DNA of 37,255 bases, from the NCBI GenBank assembly GCA_003165795.1, contig PMWW01000187.1:1-37255 (forward strand), read 5' to 3'. Below are positions 1-9,273 of this stretch, in pieces. Below the pieces are notes generated by a model, which ran no database searches, had not been told where the DNA came from, and saw only the letters and a list, made by a program, of their open reading frames with translations. Origin of the DNA: Acidobacteriaceae bacterium (GTDB taxonomy: Bacteria; Acidobacteriota; Terriglobia; Terriglobales; Acidobacteriaceae). Both the position numbers and the translations under genes were made by a program. Each line of letters opens with the position of its first letter. Position 1 is the first letter of the stretch.

Positions 1-614
1 TCAATGTCCAAGTCCTCCTCCAGACCCCATCCCGTATTGCCGGCCGGCCTGCCGTCGCAACTGGCGGTCATGCCGTTAAGAGTTCCCCAGCTCGAATTGG
101 CATAGATCTTAGTGAAGGTCGCTGCAGGCAGGCCATAGTTACTGGAAAAAGCCGCCAGGTCGGAGGCTGCATTCGGGTTGTCAAAAGCGTCCACTAACAC
201 GATCGCGCCGAAGCCGCCGCTGGGGTGGTTGGTGCCGCCGGTTGCCGGGTTGCAGCCTGCGTAGATCGGGCCAACCTGGTAAACACAGCCTAACGATGCC
301 GGAGTCTCACCCGTAAAGGTGTAGTTGGGGCCGCCGGAAGACGACTGGTGAGCGGCAGGCACGAAAATGAAAACATTGGTGTGAGCGCGCACGCCGGCGT
401 CCTCCGCCCGCACAACACTGCTCTCCGGGGTGATCACGGTGCCTTGAGGCCGAAAAACCGCGGGCTGGGCCGCTTGTTCCGGCGCTGCTACCATCTGCGC
501 CGGGGCCGCTTCCTGAGGTGGAGTCCGCTCTTCTTCCTGAGCGACTGCCAGTGCGGAGGTTCCCAAACTAAATGACAAAAGCGACGCAAGTGCAAATAAC
601 CTCGTCTTAGTCAT
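1..614 (-). CDS. Secreted S53 (sedolisin-like) peptidase, 5' part only
   Basis: The reading frame runs off the left edge, so only the first 204 codons are present. It begins at ATG 614-612, with AGGAG about 8 bases upstream. Residues 1-25 form a signal peptide (hydrophobic core LFALASLLSFSLGTSALA). A Pro/Ala/Glu-rich stretch follows to about residue 100. The segment GAIVLVDAFDNPNAASDLAAF, starting near residue 136, resembles the start of the S53 catalytic domain. The last visible residues, EEDLDI (199-204), fit the family's catalytic Glu-x3-Asp pair (E199/D203). The catalytic serine would lie outside the window. S53 enzymes are secreted, usually acid-active endopeptidases. Typical members have a pro-domain of about 170-200 residues before the catalytic core. 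Here only about 110 residues lie between the signal peptide and the core, and they do not look like that domain. It may therefore be a pro-domain-less S53-like protein. Family call fairly sure, activity unknown. Confidence 0.72.
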   Translation of the reverse strand, partial: MTKTRLFALASLLSFSLGTSALAVAQEEERTPPQEAAPAQMVAAPEQAAQPAVFRPQGTVITPESSVVRAEDAGVRAHTNVFIFVPAAHQSSSGGPNYTFTGETPASLGCVYQVGPIYAGCNPATGGTNHPSGGFGAIVLVDAFDNPNAASDLAAFSSNYGLPAATFTKIYANSSWGTLNGMTASCDGRPAGNTGWGLEEDLDI

Positions 615-1135
615 AACTTACTCTCCTCTTTCGCTTACACGGAATTGAGTTGATGTAGCTGACCTCAGAGTCACTAGGCGGACCTGACACTGAAGACCAA
701 CGCCGAGACTCAAATCGCTCGGATCCAATACTTGTGATCTACCAGAAATTTTCTATCCGGGTTGGCGGTCGGCTACGTTTGCCACTGCATTGGTCAGGCC
801 GGAGTTCGAGAGTGCAGCTTTCGCAAGCTTGGTCAGCAACTACCCTCTTGTGCTATGCACCGTCCGTCAACCGCTACCGACGCACCTCCTCGCATCTTAG
901 GAGCACTTAGGCTGCCAAATTACGGTGACACCAAGATCGAAGTAAAGTTATTGTTTCTCTCGGAAAGTCGGCTGCAAAACGCCTCTCAGTTGGATCTATT
1001 TACCATCGAGCTATCTGCTCGGATAGCCTTAATAGGCCTTTCGGATAGGTACTCCAAAAGCTAATAGGTTACCAAAGGCTGCGCGCCACGCAGTTTCGCT
1101 GGCGTCCCCCCTGGCATTGCAGTGGGCGCTGAAAA
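615..1135. other. Intergenic stretch, no gene recognised
   Basis: About 520 bases separate the S53 gene start from the end of the propeller/lectin gene; both genes are on the minus strand. Short open frames exist on both strands (for example 762-1064 plus) but have no convincing ribosome binding site or recognisable motif. The S53 promoter should lie at the left end. No strong terminator hairpin was seen after the propeller/lectin gene. Confidence 0.5.
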
Positions 1136-4100
1136 TCAATGCAGGTCCGGGCCTCGAGAATAGGATTTCGGGCTCTTCAAGAAGTCGTCCTGGCCCTCGG
1201 ATCCGGGAATGTACGTCCAATTCAATATCTCCTGGGTTGCCGCAGCGCCACCGGTCGCCGCTGTGAAGCCGAGGTAAGCGTTAGTTCCGCCGACGATTGA
1301 CGGGATATCCACCGACCATGAAGTTTGGAAGGTTGCCTGCGTGACGGTATCGGTTATCTGCATGACTAACGCAGTCCCGTCATAGCTCATTTGCACGTTG
1401 AATATGTCACCACTGTGCAGGTTGACACCACTGCCGGACATGTCAACTGCCGGCACAGTCGGAGAGGCCCCGTAGATATATAGACCCGTTGAATCGAATC
1501 CTTCTCCCTCGTTGTTGTACAGGTCGAACTTTACGGCAATGCTATTGGGGATCCCCGCTGGGCCCTGTCCCGGGCTCGGCTGGCCATAGCCAAGTCCCGC
1601 TCCGCCGGGACCAAGCGCAGTGGGTCCCACGCTTTGAATGGCAAATGTTAGTCCGTCGGCGGCCGCGTCCGTTAACTGGAAACTGAACGTTTGCGTGAAG
1701 CTTTGAATGTTCATTGGTTGAGAGAACCAGGCGCTGGTGAATTCACCGATTCCACCATCCGTCAGGCGAAGGCGCGTTCCATTCAGAGTAGCTCCTCCAT
1801 TGAGCGTCAGTCCCGTGGACTTGAAACCGCTGCCGTAGTCAATGGCTGCGGGAGAGACAAATGACCAGCTGAGAATCTCCTGGATGGCCGTTCCTCCGCC
1901 CGAGGCTCCGGTGAACCCTACATACGCGGAGGTGCCGCCGACGGTGCCGGGAACATCGACTGGCCATGACGTGCTGAACGATTGCTGCGTGTAGACATCG
2001 ATGACGGTCATAGCGAGATTGACCCCGTCATAGGTCATATGTACGTGGAAGATATCGCTGCTGCGTAGATTAATTCCGCTTCGCGTCATATCCACTGCGG
2101 GTATTGTCGGAGAGGCACCGTTCAAGTAAAGGCCGGTAGAGTTTGTCCCCTCGCCCAGGTTGTTGTAAATGTCGAACTTGACGGCAACACTTTCGGGTAT
2201 GCCCAGTTGTCCACCGGGGCTGGTTGCGCCATAGCCAAGGCCAGCGCCGCCAAAGCCCATGGCCGTGGTCCCATTGTTCTGGATGGCGAAGGTAATTCCG
2301 TCCGCGTCGGGATTGGTTAGCTGGAAGCTGAAATCCTGGGTGAAGGCCTGAACGTTAAGCGGTGTCGAGTACCACGCACTGGCTTTTTCGGAAGTCCCAC
2401 CGTCCGTTAGTTGCAGACGTGAGCCGTTGTAGACGGCGTTGCCGTTCAGGGTCAAATTGTTTGAGCTGAATCCACCGCCGTAGTTGACGCCGCCAGGCTC
2501 GAAGATCCAGTTGAGTACGTCCTGCACGGCCGTGGCTCCGCCTGAGGCGCCCGTAAATCCTATGTAGGCTGTGGTTCCGGCAACCATGGTGGGGATGTCA
2601 ATCGTCCATGATGTGCTGAAGACTTGGTGAGTGACCGTATCCGTAATGGTCATGCTCAAGGTTGTGCCGTCGTAGGTCATATGCACTTGGAATATGTCCC
2701 CACTGTGTAGGTTCACGCCACTGCCGGTCATGTCAATGGCAGGTATCGTGGGGGAGTTTCCGTTGGTGTACAAGCCGGTAGAGTCGGGACCCTCACCAAA
2801 GTTGTTGTACAAGTCGAACTTCACGGCAATACTGGTAGGTATGCCCAGGGCTCCGCTGGGACTCTGAGCGCCATAGCCCAAACCAGCGCCGCCGGGACCA
2901 AGCGCCGTGGATCCCAAGTTCTGAATTACAAAAGCCATTCCATCGCCAATCGGGTTGGTCAATTGAAAACTGAAATCCTGGGTAAAACTTTGAATGCCAA
3001 CCGGCGTGGGATACCAGACGCTGCCACTCTCGCCGGTGCCGCCGTCCGTCAGTCGCACCCGCGTGCCGTTGATCTTGGCAGTCCCGTCGAGCACCAGTTG
3101 CTGGAAACCGGTGCCGAAGTTCAGCGAGCCTCCGCTGCCGGTGGTGATGGTGTAAAGCGACGGAGCCACACTGCTGTTGTTGTATCCCGAGGCCACAGCC
3201 ATGGCTTTGATCGTCGAAGTCTGGCTTACCGGGATCGGGCTGCTATAGATCGGAGAAGAAGTGGTCGGTGTCGCTCCGTCGGTTGTATAGTAGATCGTCG
3301 CACCGGGAGTAGTGTCTTCAAGGGTGACCAGCTGCTGCATTGTATAGGTGCCGCCGTCTGGCGAGAAGCTGGGCATCGCGGCCGGCTGCTCTCCGCGGAG
3401 CAAACCGTAGACGCTAACCTGCCGCACCGCGCCTACGTAGACTTTGCCGTTCGCGATGGTGGGCACCGCGAACTTCACTACTGCTCCTGGATTGTCGCGC
3501 GGTTCGTTGTCGGTGCTGGCATAAAGCAGATTGCCGAGATTGGTCGCGTCGTAGGCATATAAAGCCTCGTAACCATCATTTAGTGCCGCTGCCGTTTGTA
3601 ATATCCAGATAATGCCATTACTCGTACCGTTGGCCGATACACTCGGTGTAGCCCCGGGCCATCCTAGACCTGACAGCGATTCGGAAGTTGGTGAGGTTGA
3701 TAGCAAACCGTTATTCAGGGCAAATGCCTTGAGCGTATCGTTGGCGCCGCCAAAGTATACATAATTGTTCCAGTAGGCCGGCATTGAATAGAGGCCTTCT
3801 ATCTGGCCGGTGATGTTTTGCACGATCTGGGAATTATTGTTGGGGTTGAAATGCCCCATGTTGTCCCGGTCGACGACGTAGATGCTTCCTTCCTTTCCTG
3901 CCTCCACTAACTCATGAGGATGGTTACCCGGCTGGTCGGGCAGGAGCAATGCTCCACCCGAGGCCACGTCGACATCGCCTACGTCGAGCGTGCCCTCATC
4001 ATAAGGGGTGAAATAGTCGACCAGGTTGAGGGCGCCTCCGCTCAACGTGAGCTTGACTATACTGTCGCCAAAGTCTGTGGGATTACCTGATGATTCGAAG

Positions 4101-5020
4101 GTGCCATTTCCGGTGGGAACAAAAACGTTACCGCTCGCATCCGCCGCAACTCCGGCGCCGCTCATCCATATTCCCCCGGCCCGCCCATTGGGGGTCGTCA
4201 CCCAAACGCCCTGCTGGGTTAGGGCGGTCTTGTCATAGGCCATGACCCAGCCGTGGTAGGGATCGGTATCGCAGTTGGATGACCAGGCAAGATAAACGTC
4301 GCCGTTGTTCAGCAATAATCCTGGCCGGTTCAAGTGCTGCACCGGATCAAAGGTGATGATCCCGCCCGAGCCGCCCTCTCCCGTACCCGGATAGGTTGCC
4401 TGAATGGTTACTGGTCCTCCCAGTTTCTCCGCGCCCGTGGTTATATCAAGCGCGTGCAGGCGATGGAAAAACTGGCCATTTTCCTTGGTTTCGGCCAACA
4501 CGTAGATCGTATTTGTGGTGACATCGATGACCGGCGTACTGGTAATGCCAACCTCAGGCGCTATGGCGCCACAACCCATTAGGTCGTTGTCCGATATGGT
4601 AGTGATGCCGTTTCCGGGATTGATAAAGCTGGTGTGCCAGAGCGGCACTGAGTTTCCTCCCGTGTCACTGTCTGCGTCCAGTGCGTAAACGCTGTCGTGC
4701 TCCGTCGCTATGTAGAGTACGTTGTGCACACCCTTTCCTGGGATGGTTAGATTCGGTACATAGAGCGATTGCGCATATACGTAACCGTCGACTGCGACGG
4801 AAAACATCTTGCCAAACTGTCCAGAACTGACGTTCGAGCTTGTGAGAATGGTCTCATTGAGGTTCTGTCCGCTACGATAATTGTCATTGTGCTGGGTAGT
4901 TACCTGAACTTGGGCGGACATGGTTCCGCATAGCAACAGCAGCAATAACAGGGCACCCGTAAGGAGCAGGTTAGCACGGTATGCTCCGAAAGCGGTTGGA
5001 CGAGAAATCCTCGAGCTCAA
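1136..5020 (-). CDS. Secreted beta-propeller / HEX-C / triple L-type lectin protein
   Basis: The 1294-residue product starts at TTG 5020-5018, chosen because AAGGAG lies 8 bases upstream. Residues about 15-36 are a signal peptide ending near SAQ. Residues about 37-545 resemble a PQQ-like beta-propeller, with recurring VLYIATEHDSVYALDA-like blades and paired TPVID and TPSVSANGTSNGIIW motifs. Residues about 550-625 match the chitobiase/beta-hexosaminidase C-terminal type (ATIYYTTDGATPT, then TIKAMAVASGY). Three homologous L-type-lectin-like domains follow at about 632-843, 843-1060 and 1060-1280. Each has a DG-(M/I/L)-(A/T)F-(V/A)IQN strand, a GGAGLGYG loop and an AVKFD-YNN metal-loop motif. 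No PQQ-dehydrogenase catalytic set was recognised, so a binding or structural role is more likely than an enzyme. It is the last gene of the minus-strand EPS run and is related to the proteins at 22132-23907 and 26580-28259. Ligand unknown; EPS is an inference. Confidence 0.85.
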   Translation of the reverse strand: MSSRISRPTAFGAYRANLLLTGALLLLLLLCGTMSAQVQVTTQHNDNYRSGQNLNETILTSSNVSSGQFGKMFSVAVDGYVYAQSLYVPNLTIPGKGVHNVLYIATEHDSVYALDADSDTGGNSVPLWHTSFINPGNGITTISDNDLMGCGAIAPEVGITSTPVIDVTTNTIYVLAETKENGQFFHRLHALDITTGAEKLGGPVTIQATYPGTGEGGSGGIITFDPVQHLNRPGLLLNNGDVYLAWSSNCDTDPYHGWVMAYDKTALTQQGVWVTTPNGRAGGIWMSGAGVAADASGNVFVPTGNGTFESSGNPTDFGDSIVKLTLSGGALNLVDYFTPYDEGTLDVGDVDVASGGALLLPDQPGNHPHELVEAGKEGSIYVVDRDNMGHFNPNNNSQIVQNITGQIEGLYSMPAYWNNYVYFGGANDTLKAFALNNGLLSTSPTSESLSGLGWPGATPSVSANGTSNGIIWILQTAAALNDGYEALYAYDATNLGNLLYASTDNEPRDNPGAVVKFAVPTIANGKVYVGAVRQVSVYGLLRGEQPAAMPSFSPDGGTYTMQQLVTLEDTTPGATIYYTTDGATPTTSSPIYSSPIPVSQTSTIKAMAVASGYNNSSVAPSLYTITTGSGGSLNFGTGFQQLVLDGTAKINGTRVRLTDGGTGESGSVWYPTPVGIQSFTQDFSFQLTNPIGDGMAFVIQNLGSTALGPGGAGLGYGAQSPSGALGIPTSIAVKFDLYNNFGEGPDSTGLYTNGNSPTIPAIDMTGSGVNLHSGDIFQVHMTYDGTTLSMTITDTVTHQVFSTSWTIDIPTMVAGTTAYIGFTGASGGATAVQDVLNWIFEPGGVNYGGGFSSNNLTLNGNAVYNGSRLQLTDGGTSEKASAWYSTPLNVQAFTQDFSFQLTNPDADGITFAIQNNGTTAMGFGGAGLGYGATSPGGQLGIPESVAVKFDIYNNLGEGTNSTGLYLNGASPTIPAVDMTRSGINLRSSDIFHVHMTYDGVNLAMTVIDVYTQQSFSTSWPVDVPGTVGGTSAYVGFTGASGGGTAIQEILSWSFVSPAAIDYGSGFKSTGLTLNGGATLNGTRLRLTDGGIGEFTSAWFSQPMNIQSFTQTFSFQLTDAAADGLTFAIQSVGPTALGPGGAGLGYGQPSPGQGPAGIPNSIAVKFDLYNNEGEGFDSTGLYIYGASPTVPAVDMSGSGVNLHSGDIFNVQMSYDGTALVMQITDTVTQATFQTSWSVDIPSIVGGTNAYLGFTAATGGAAATQEILNWTYIPGSEGQDDFLKSPKSYSRGPDLH

Positions 5021-5028
5021 GGGTAGAT

Positions 5029-5071
5029 CTCCTTAGTGCTGGCAAACCTTAAAGAGACTGGTTCGCCAGCA
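5029..5071 (-). promoter_or_regulatory. 5'-leader hairpin abutting the ribosome binding site of the propeller/lectin gene
   Basis: On the minus strand, TGCTGGCGAACC (5071-5060) pairs with GGTTTGCCAGCA (5048-5037) across an 11-base loop. All 12 positions can pair in RNA, one as G-U. Two bases later comes AAGGAG (5034-5029), 8 bases before the TTG start at 5020. This is either a leader hairpin affecting translation or mRNA stability, or a DNA operator dyad. No U-run follows, so it is not a classic terminator. Confidence 0.5.
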
Positions 5072-5185
5072 GATGCGAGCATTGTTGTGAACTTAGCTAA
5101 AGTAGGTGTGGCGAAGTTTAGCGTGGCTCCGCGGTTTGCGCAACGGCACGAACATGCTATGGAGGAAAGCTTGTATTAGCCCCCA

Positions 5186-6013
5186 CTAGATGGCTACCAG
5201 AAGGGCCTCTAAATTGGTCGCGAAATGCTTCAAAGGTGTATGTTCACACAAGAAACGGTCCATGGGCTCTAGCGCTTTGTCAAAGGAAATCGGCACCGAA
5301 TTCTTCGGAAGGAGTTGTCCGTACGAGGTGCTTGCCAGCTGAAACTTGGCGCTGTTCGCAAGCCGAAGAAGCCGCCGCTTATTGTAAAGGCGGTCATGAT
5401 AGCCGATCCCGCGGAGACGGGCCAAGGCCTGGGTCCACGACAAAAAGTAGGGAAGAAAGGTCACGTATACGATCCCTCCCGGTTTCAGAACTCGCCGTAT
5501 TTCATGCAGAGATGCGAGGTCGGATTGCACATGCTCCAGCACCCCAAAACTGACCACGCAGTCAAACTCCTGGTCACGGAAAGGCAGGTCGATCGAGTGG
5601 CGAAGGGGGGTGACCGCGATCCCTCTGGCCTGGACGATCGGAGCTTCCTGTCCGAACATTGTCGTGTCGTCGATTGCTCTGTCAACATCACAGCTCGTGA
5701 CATCAAATCCACGATTTTGTAGCAGGTAGGTAATGTGGCCTTTGCCACACCCCCAATCGAGCACCTTGATCTGCCCCGTAGGGACGCTTTGGTAATCGTT
5801 CAGAATGGCAGAAAGGAATGCGACCTGGCGACCATAAACAGCCTGCGCACTATTGGCCAGAAATTGATGGGAAGGCGTCGTCCGCGCAACTTGCGACAAG
5901 AAATCGTCAGCGACAACCGGAGCGCTCAAAACTGAGCGATACTTGCCGGCTAGCTGGGCTACGGTCACAGTGGCCTTCTCGTCAGGCAGCGTGCTATATG
6001 ACTGCGGCGGCAT
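5186..6013 (-). CDS. Class I SAM-dependent methyltransferase (EPS locus)
   Basis: The product is 275 residues from ATG 6013. A TTG six codons upstream (6031) keeps the frame open, and neither start has a strong ribosome binding site. The Rossmann-fold SAM motif is clear (VLDWGCGKGHITYLL), followed by an acidic residue after the second strand (TSCDVD). Later come a Methyltransf_11-type VVSFGVLEHV segment and RRVLKPGGIVYVTF. No signal peptide or membrane segment is seen, so it should be cytoplasmic. It lies between the GH28-like gene (143-base gap upstream from 6175) and the propeller/lectin gene (165-base gap). The context suggests methylation of a sugar or lipid-linked precursor, but the sequence does not reveal the acceptor. 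Family very likely, substrate unknown. Confidence 0.85.
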   Translation of the reverse strand: MPPQSYSTLPDEKATVTVAQLAGKYRSVLSAPVVADDFLSQVARTTPSHQFLANSAQAVYGRQVAFLSAILNDYQSVPTGQIKVLDWGCGKGHITYLLQNRGFDVTSCDVDRAIDDTTMFGQEAPIVQARGIAVTPLRHSIDLPFRDQEFDCVVSFGVLEHVQSDLASLHEIRRVLKPGGIVYVTFLPYFLSWTQALARLRGIGYHDRLYNKRRLLRLANSAKFQLASTSYGQLLPKNSVPISFDKALEPMDRFLCEHTPLKHFATNLEALLVAI

Positions 6014-6174
6014 TATCGTACCCGGTGTCAATACTCTTGTGAAACGAATAATCGCGATGGTTCTAGACGCACGATCTCATGTTGCTTGGTCATTTCAGTT
6101 CCTGCCAAACGCCACCTTGCGGGACCGCTTGTTGTAAGTGAGTGGATTCGTAGACTCCATTCCGTAGCCGGGGT

Positions 6175-7776
6175 TTAGGGTAATCCCACTATTGCGCTGG
6201 CGAACTTTTCTTCTACAGCTGAATTAGATTTGTCGAGGGGTTTACCATTAACGACAATGTTTTCTAATTTGACATCTTCAATGTCGCTTTCGTCGCTCGC
6301 CCCTTGTAGTTGAATACGCAGCTTGGGATTCTGCGCCGACGTTGTCACTTGGGTGTTGGAGAAGAGGACCCCGCGGACCTTGCCTAGCGGCTTTGCCTTA
6401 TCGGCTGCGGATTCCCAATCTGACGGCCGGATATACACGAAGATCCCTTTGCTTTCGCCGCTATAGTCGTAAAGATTGCCTGTACGGTCGATACGGTTGC
6501 CTTCGAAACGGATGTTGCTCACCGTACCACTGCCCGCAAGGTAGATGCCTTCCGTGGCTCCGCGCGCCAAGTCGCGGATCACATCATTGTCGATGAAAGT
6601 GACCGTGCTGATGTCGGCTCCGACCTCGGTTCCGATTTTCATCGCGGAACCAGTCTCGCTCCAGAGTCGATTTCCCCGCACCACCACATTCTTCACTTGA
6701 TCGCCCGCAGTAGCTATAGTACCGCTACGGATTTTAGACTTGATAACGATCACATCGTCCACGGTGCGAATAAAACAACCCCGCACGGTCACGTCACGAC
6801 TGCTATAGATATCGATCCCATCCGAATTGGCCCGGTACCCGAGTATCTTCAAGTTCGTAACCGATACCCGGTCGGAGTTCGAGATCGGCATGAACCAGCT
6901 CCCCGAATTTTTCAGTATAACGCCTTCCATGCTGATGTCTTGTCCCTCGATAGACAGCAAAAACTTGCCGAGGCTCGGCGTGCCATCGAGAATGCCGCGA
7001 CCGCGGAAGTGGATATTCGCCCCGTATAGTTTGATCGCCGGTTCGGTGTACAACTTCGATGTGTACCCCATTAAAGTGGAATTTACCGAAGCCGCGCCTT
7101 GACGAACCACGCTCCTGACCACCGCTCCCCCGGCAATATAAACGGTCTGACCATCGCGGACCACCAAATTGTCGACCGTGTGGATCCCGGGGCCAAAATA
7201 GAAAATGGTCTTGCCCTGGGGCACTTTCAGATCGTTCAGCGCGTGAGTTCCGGGAGCAAAGTACAGAACGTTCGCATCCTGAGGCGTGGGCACACTGGGC
7301 TCGATGGGATTGACGAAGATATGCAGCGTGCGAACGATCTGATGGTTCACTTCCAAGGTCAGGTTCTGAGGCCCATTTACAGAAAACCGAATAGTGTTGC
7401 CTTGGATCTTCAGCGGACCGGTAGACGAGGCGGGCAGGAATCGCGCGGCGGCAACCGCACAATTGCAAGTCACCGTCACGTCGACACTACCATCTGCATC
7501 GAAGTAAGCAAAGGCCGCTTCATCAAACTTAACGCCGTTTTGTGACTTGTCGTCCACCGCATTAATCCGGAGGGTCTTGTCCTCCGGCGCCACTTGAAGC
7601 TGATACGCAGGAACGTCCCGGCCTTCGACCTGTACCTTGTAGGCGCTGGAAAGCGGTTCCCCAGGGGGTGCAGGATAGATTGTCAACTTGGTCGCCGCCA
7701 TGGACGGCGACCCCAGAAGTAATACGACACTGAGAACGAAACCGCCGAGTAACGAGAACAACCCAATCTTTCTCAT
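6175..7776 (-). CDS. Secreted right-handed beta-helix protein, GH28-like
   Basis: The product is 533 residues from ATG 7776. An in-frame extension to 7854 exists, but the 7776 start puts the signal peptide (MRKIGLFSLLGGFVLSVVLL) at the N terminus. Residues about 30-170 are a beta-sandwich-like region. From about residue 170 a parallel beta-helix begins, with the FYFGPGIHTVDNL and VYIAGGAVVRS entry strands of GH28/GH49-type enzymes. NSDGID (about 317-322) and VDDVIVIKS (about 339-347) match GH28 motifs carrying catalytic aspartates. The usual Gly-His-Gly motif is replaced by SAMKIGTEVGAD, so activity on polygalacturonan is doubtful. In an EPS cluster such proteins are often periplasmic polysaccharide hydrolases or lyases that trim the polymer. 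It sits 171 bases after the Wzy-like gene. Fold confident, reaction inferred. Confidence 0.75.
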   Translation of the reverse strand: MRKIGLFSLLGGFVLSVVLLLGSPSMAATKLTIYPAPPGEPLSSAYKVQVEGRDVPAYQLQVAPEDKTLRINAVDDKSQNGVKFDEAAFAYFDADGSVDVTVTCNCAVAAARFLPASSTGPLKIQGNTIRFSVNGPQNLTLEVNHQIVRTLHIFVNPIEPSVPTPQDANVLYFAPGTHALNDLKVPQGKTIFYFGPGIHTVDNLVVRDGQTVYIAGGAVVRSVVRQGAASVNSTLMGYTSKLYTEPAIKLYGANIHFRGRGILDGTPSLGKFLLSIEGQDISMEGVILKNSGSWFMPISNSDRVSVTNLKILGYRANSDGIDIYSSRDVTVRGCFIRTVDDVIVIKSKIRSGTIATAGDQVKNVVVRGNRLWSETGSAMKIGTEVGADISTVTFIDNDVIRDLARGATEGIYLAGSGTVSNIRFEGNRIDRTGNLYDYSGESKGIFVYIRPSDWESAADKAKPLGKVRGVLFSNTQVTTSAQNPKLRIQLQGASDESDIEDVKLENIVVNGKPLDKSNSAVEEKFASAIVGLP

Positions 7777-7947
7777 AGACAGATGATAACTCCCAAGAGT
7801 ATTTGCAACAACCTTAATCCGATAGATGCGGTCAGCAGGTGTCCGCCACAACAAACAGAAAATACAGCGTCAGCGTTTCCTCTCTCGTGACCCAACTATC
7901 CAGGAAGTCAGCCTTCTCTTCATCCGGCGATATTCGGCCCCCAATGG

Positions 7948-9264
7948 TTAATATGCGGGGATTCCGGGCTCTGCTGCGGAGTACTTACTTAGAGAGGTTT
8001 GAGGGGTTTCATATCGCAAGCAGAGTGACTCATAAATTGCTAGACCAAGCACATCCAAAACCAGGGGAAGCAGTTTGTTTTCAAATAGACTGTTCATTCC
8101 AAACCAGAATAGTATGCAAAATGCAAACCAGGGATACAACACAATGCCAAGCGGCCTTCCCAATTTGACCGACCGCCATACTACACCGCAGAGTAGTCCT
8201 TCAAAAAACACGAAGAATGGGGCCAGCCAGCCAATGTCCGCAAAGATATAGCCGAATGCCCCCCCCCAGATAGCGTTTTCCGTAAGGCCGGCTGGCCCCA
8301 TTGCGCGAAATTCCGATTGCCAGTACTCCATGAAGCTCGGCCAGCGCAAGATGTCCCTAAAAGGGACCACCATGTTAAGCATGTTGTTATAACCGAGGAA
8401 ACTAAAAAGATAGATACCACGTCCGCCATACGGATACCGTAGGCGGCCACTCAGCAATGCCGCGAGTCTGTTGTAAGAGGCAATGGTATATGCAAATACG
8501 TCCTTGGTTAGGTCCGTCGTTCCTCTAACGAATGAGCCCAGAAGGAATAGCACAAGTACGCTTGAGGCAAATATGACGAAGAACTTGACAAGGAAAGCGC
8601 CCTGTCTCTCTGCCCGAAAACTCTTCCTCAGCAAATAGATTATTGCGACACCTATAATCACGGGCATTAACTCACCGCGTACCAGTTTGAGGATCGTGGA
8701 AAGGATTACGGACGCTGTCGCCAGATATTGCGCTATCTTGACCAGGCGGCGCTGCCGGCCTTGCAGGTTCAGTTGGTCGCAGCGCCAGGTCGCCCACCAC
8801 ACTATGCCGATCAAATATATGCCTGCCATGCCCAACGCGGACTGAAATTGCAGCTCGGTTTTTAGCTCGGCACCACCCTGCTCCAGAAAAAGCCGGAAGA
8901 GGTCCGGGGCGCTGCGTATGATGATAATGTTCGAGATCACAGAAAACACAAGACCAAACCCTAAAGGAATTAAAAGGAAGGTCACTGGTGACAGGCGGCA
9001 CACCAGGGTTTCATCGTTCAGGCCAGCTACGGGGAGGAGTAGATCGAGGAGCCAAACTCCCAAAAGAAAAGAAATTACACACAACGAATAGAAGGCTAAT
9101 GCCGACATGTCCATGAAGATGTAATCTGGTTCGTCCATGTACGAGACATATGCGGCAGGTGGAAATGACCAGGCAAGCAAAAAAATCGCATACGACACCA
9201 ACGCCAGTGCGTATGGCGACACCGCCTTCGTCAGGAATGCTGTTTGCCCGTCGCGTCGCACCAT
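7948..9264 (-). CDS. Wzy-like O-antigen/EPS repeat-unit polymerase
   Basis: This 438-residue protein is very hydrophobic, with about 10-12 predicted membrane segments (for example LALVSYAIFLLAWSF, FYSLCVISFLLGVWLLDLLL, LIPLGFGLVFSVISNIIII). It has a long extracytoplasmic region at about 260-340 containing NRLAALLSGRLRYPYGGRG and a late GYIFADIGWLAPFFVFFEGLLCG segment. This layout fits Wzy and oligosaccharide repeat-unit polymerases, which join flipped undecaprenyl-linked repeats on the periplasmic face. These polymerases are poorly conserved, so the call rests on topology and on neighbouring GT2, Wzx and Wzz genes. The ATG at 9264 lies 9 bases after the GT2 stop, indicating one transcript. 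Alternative: another multi-pass EPS membrane protein. Confidence 0.7.
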   Translation of the reverse strand: MVRRDGQTAFLTKAVSPYALALVSYAIFLLAWSFPPAAYVSYMDEPDYIFMDMSALAFYSLCVISFLLGVWLLDLLLPVAGLNDETLVCRLSPVTFLLIPLGFGLVFSVISNIIIIRSAPDLFRLFLEQGGAELKTELQFQSALGMAGIYLIGIVWWATWRCDQLNLQGRQRRLVKIAQYLATASVILSTILKLVRGELMPVIIGVAIIYLLRKSFRAERQGAFLVKFFVIFASSVLVLFLLGSFVRGTTDLTKDVFAYTIASYNRLAALLSGRLRYPYGGRGIYLFSFLGYNNMLNMVVPFRDILRWPSFMEYWQSEFRAMGPAGLTENAIWGGAFGYIFADIGWLAPFFVFFEGLLCGVVWRSVKLGRPLGIVLYPWFAFCILFWFGMNSLFENKLLPLVLDVLGLAIYESLCLRYETPQTSLSKYSAAEPGIPAY

Positions 9265-9273
9265 GGATGCCGC

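Noticed and set aside
1136-3130. Long DNA-level similarity between blocks of about 650 bases, considered as a tandem repeat element
   Set aside because: It is explained by the three homologous lectin domains of one protein, diverged at the DNA level, not by a mobile or satellite repeat.
2963-3562. 199-residue plus-strand open frame
   Set aside because: Antisense to the propeller/HEX-C/lectin gene, with low-complexity Arg/Val-rich composition. A shadow frame.
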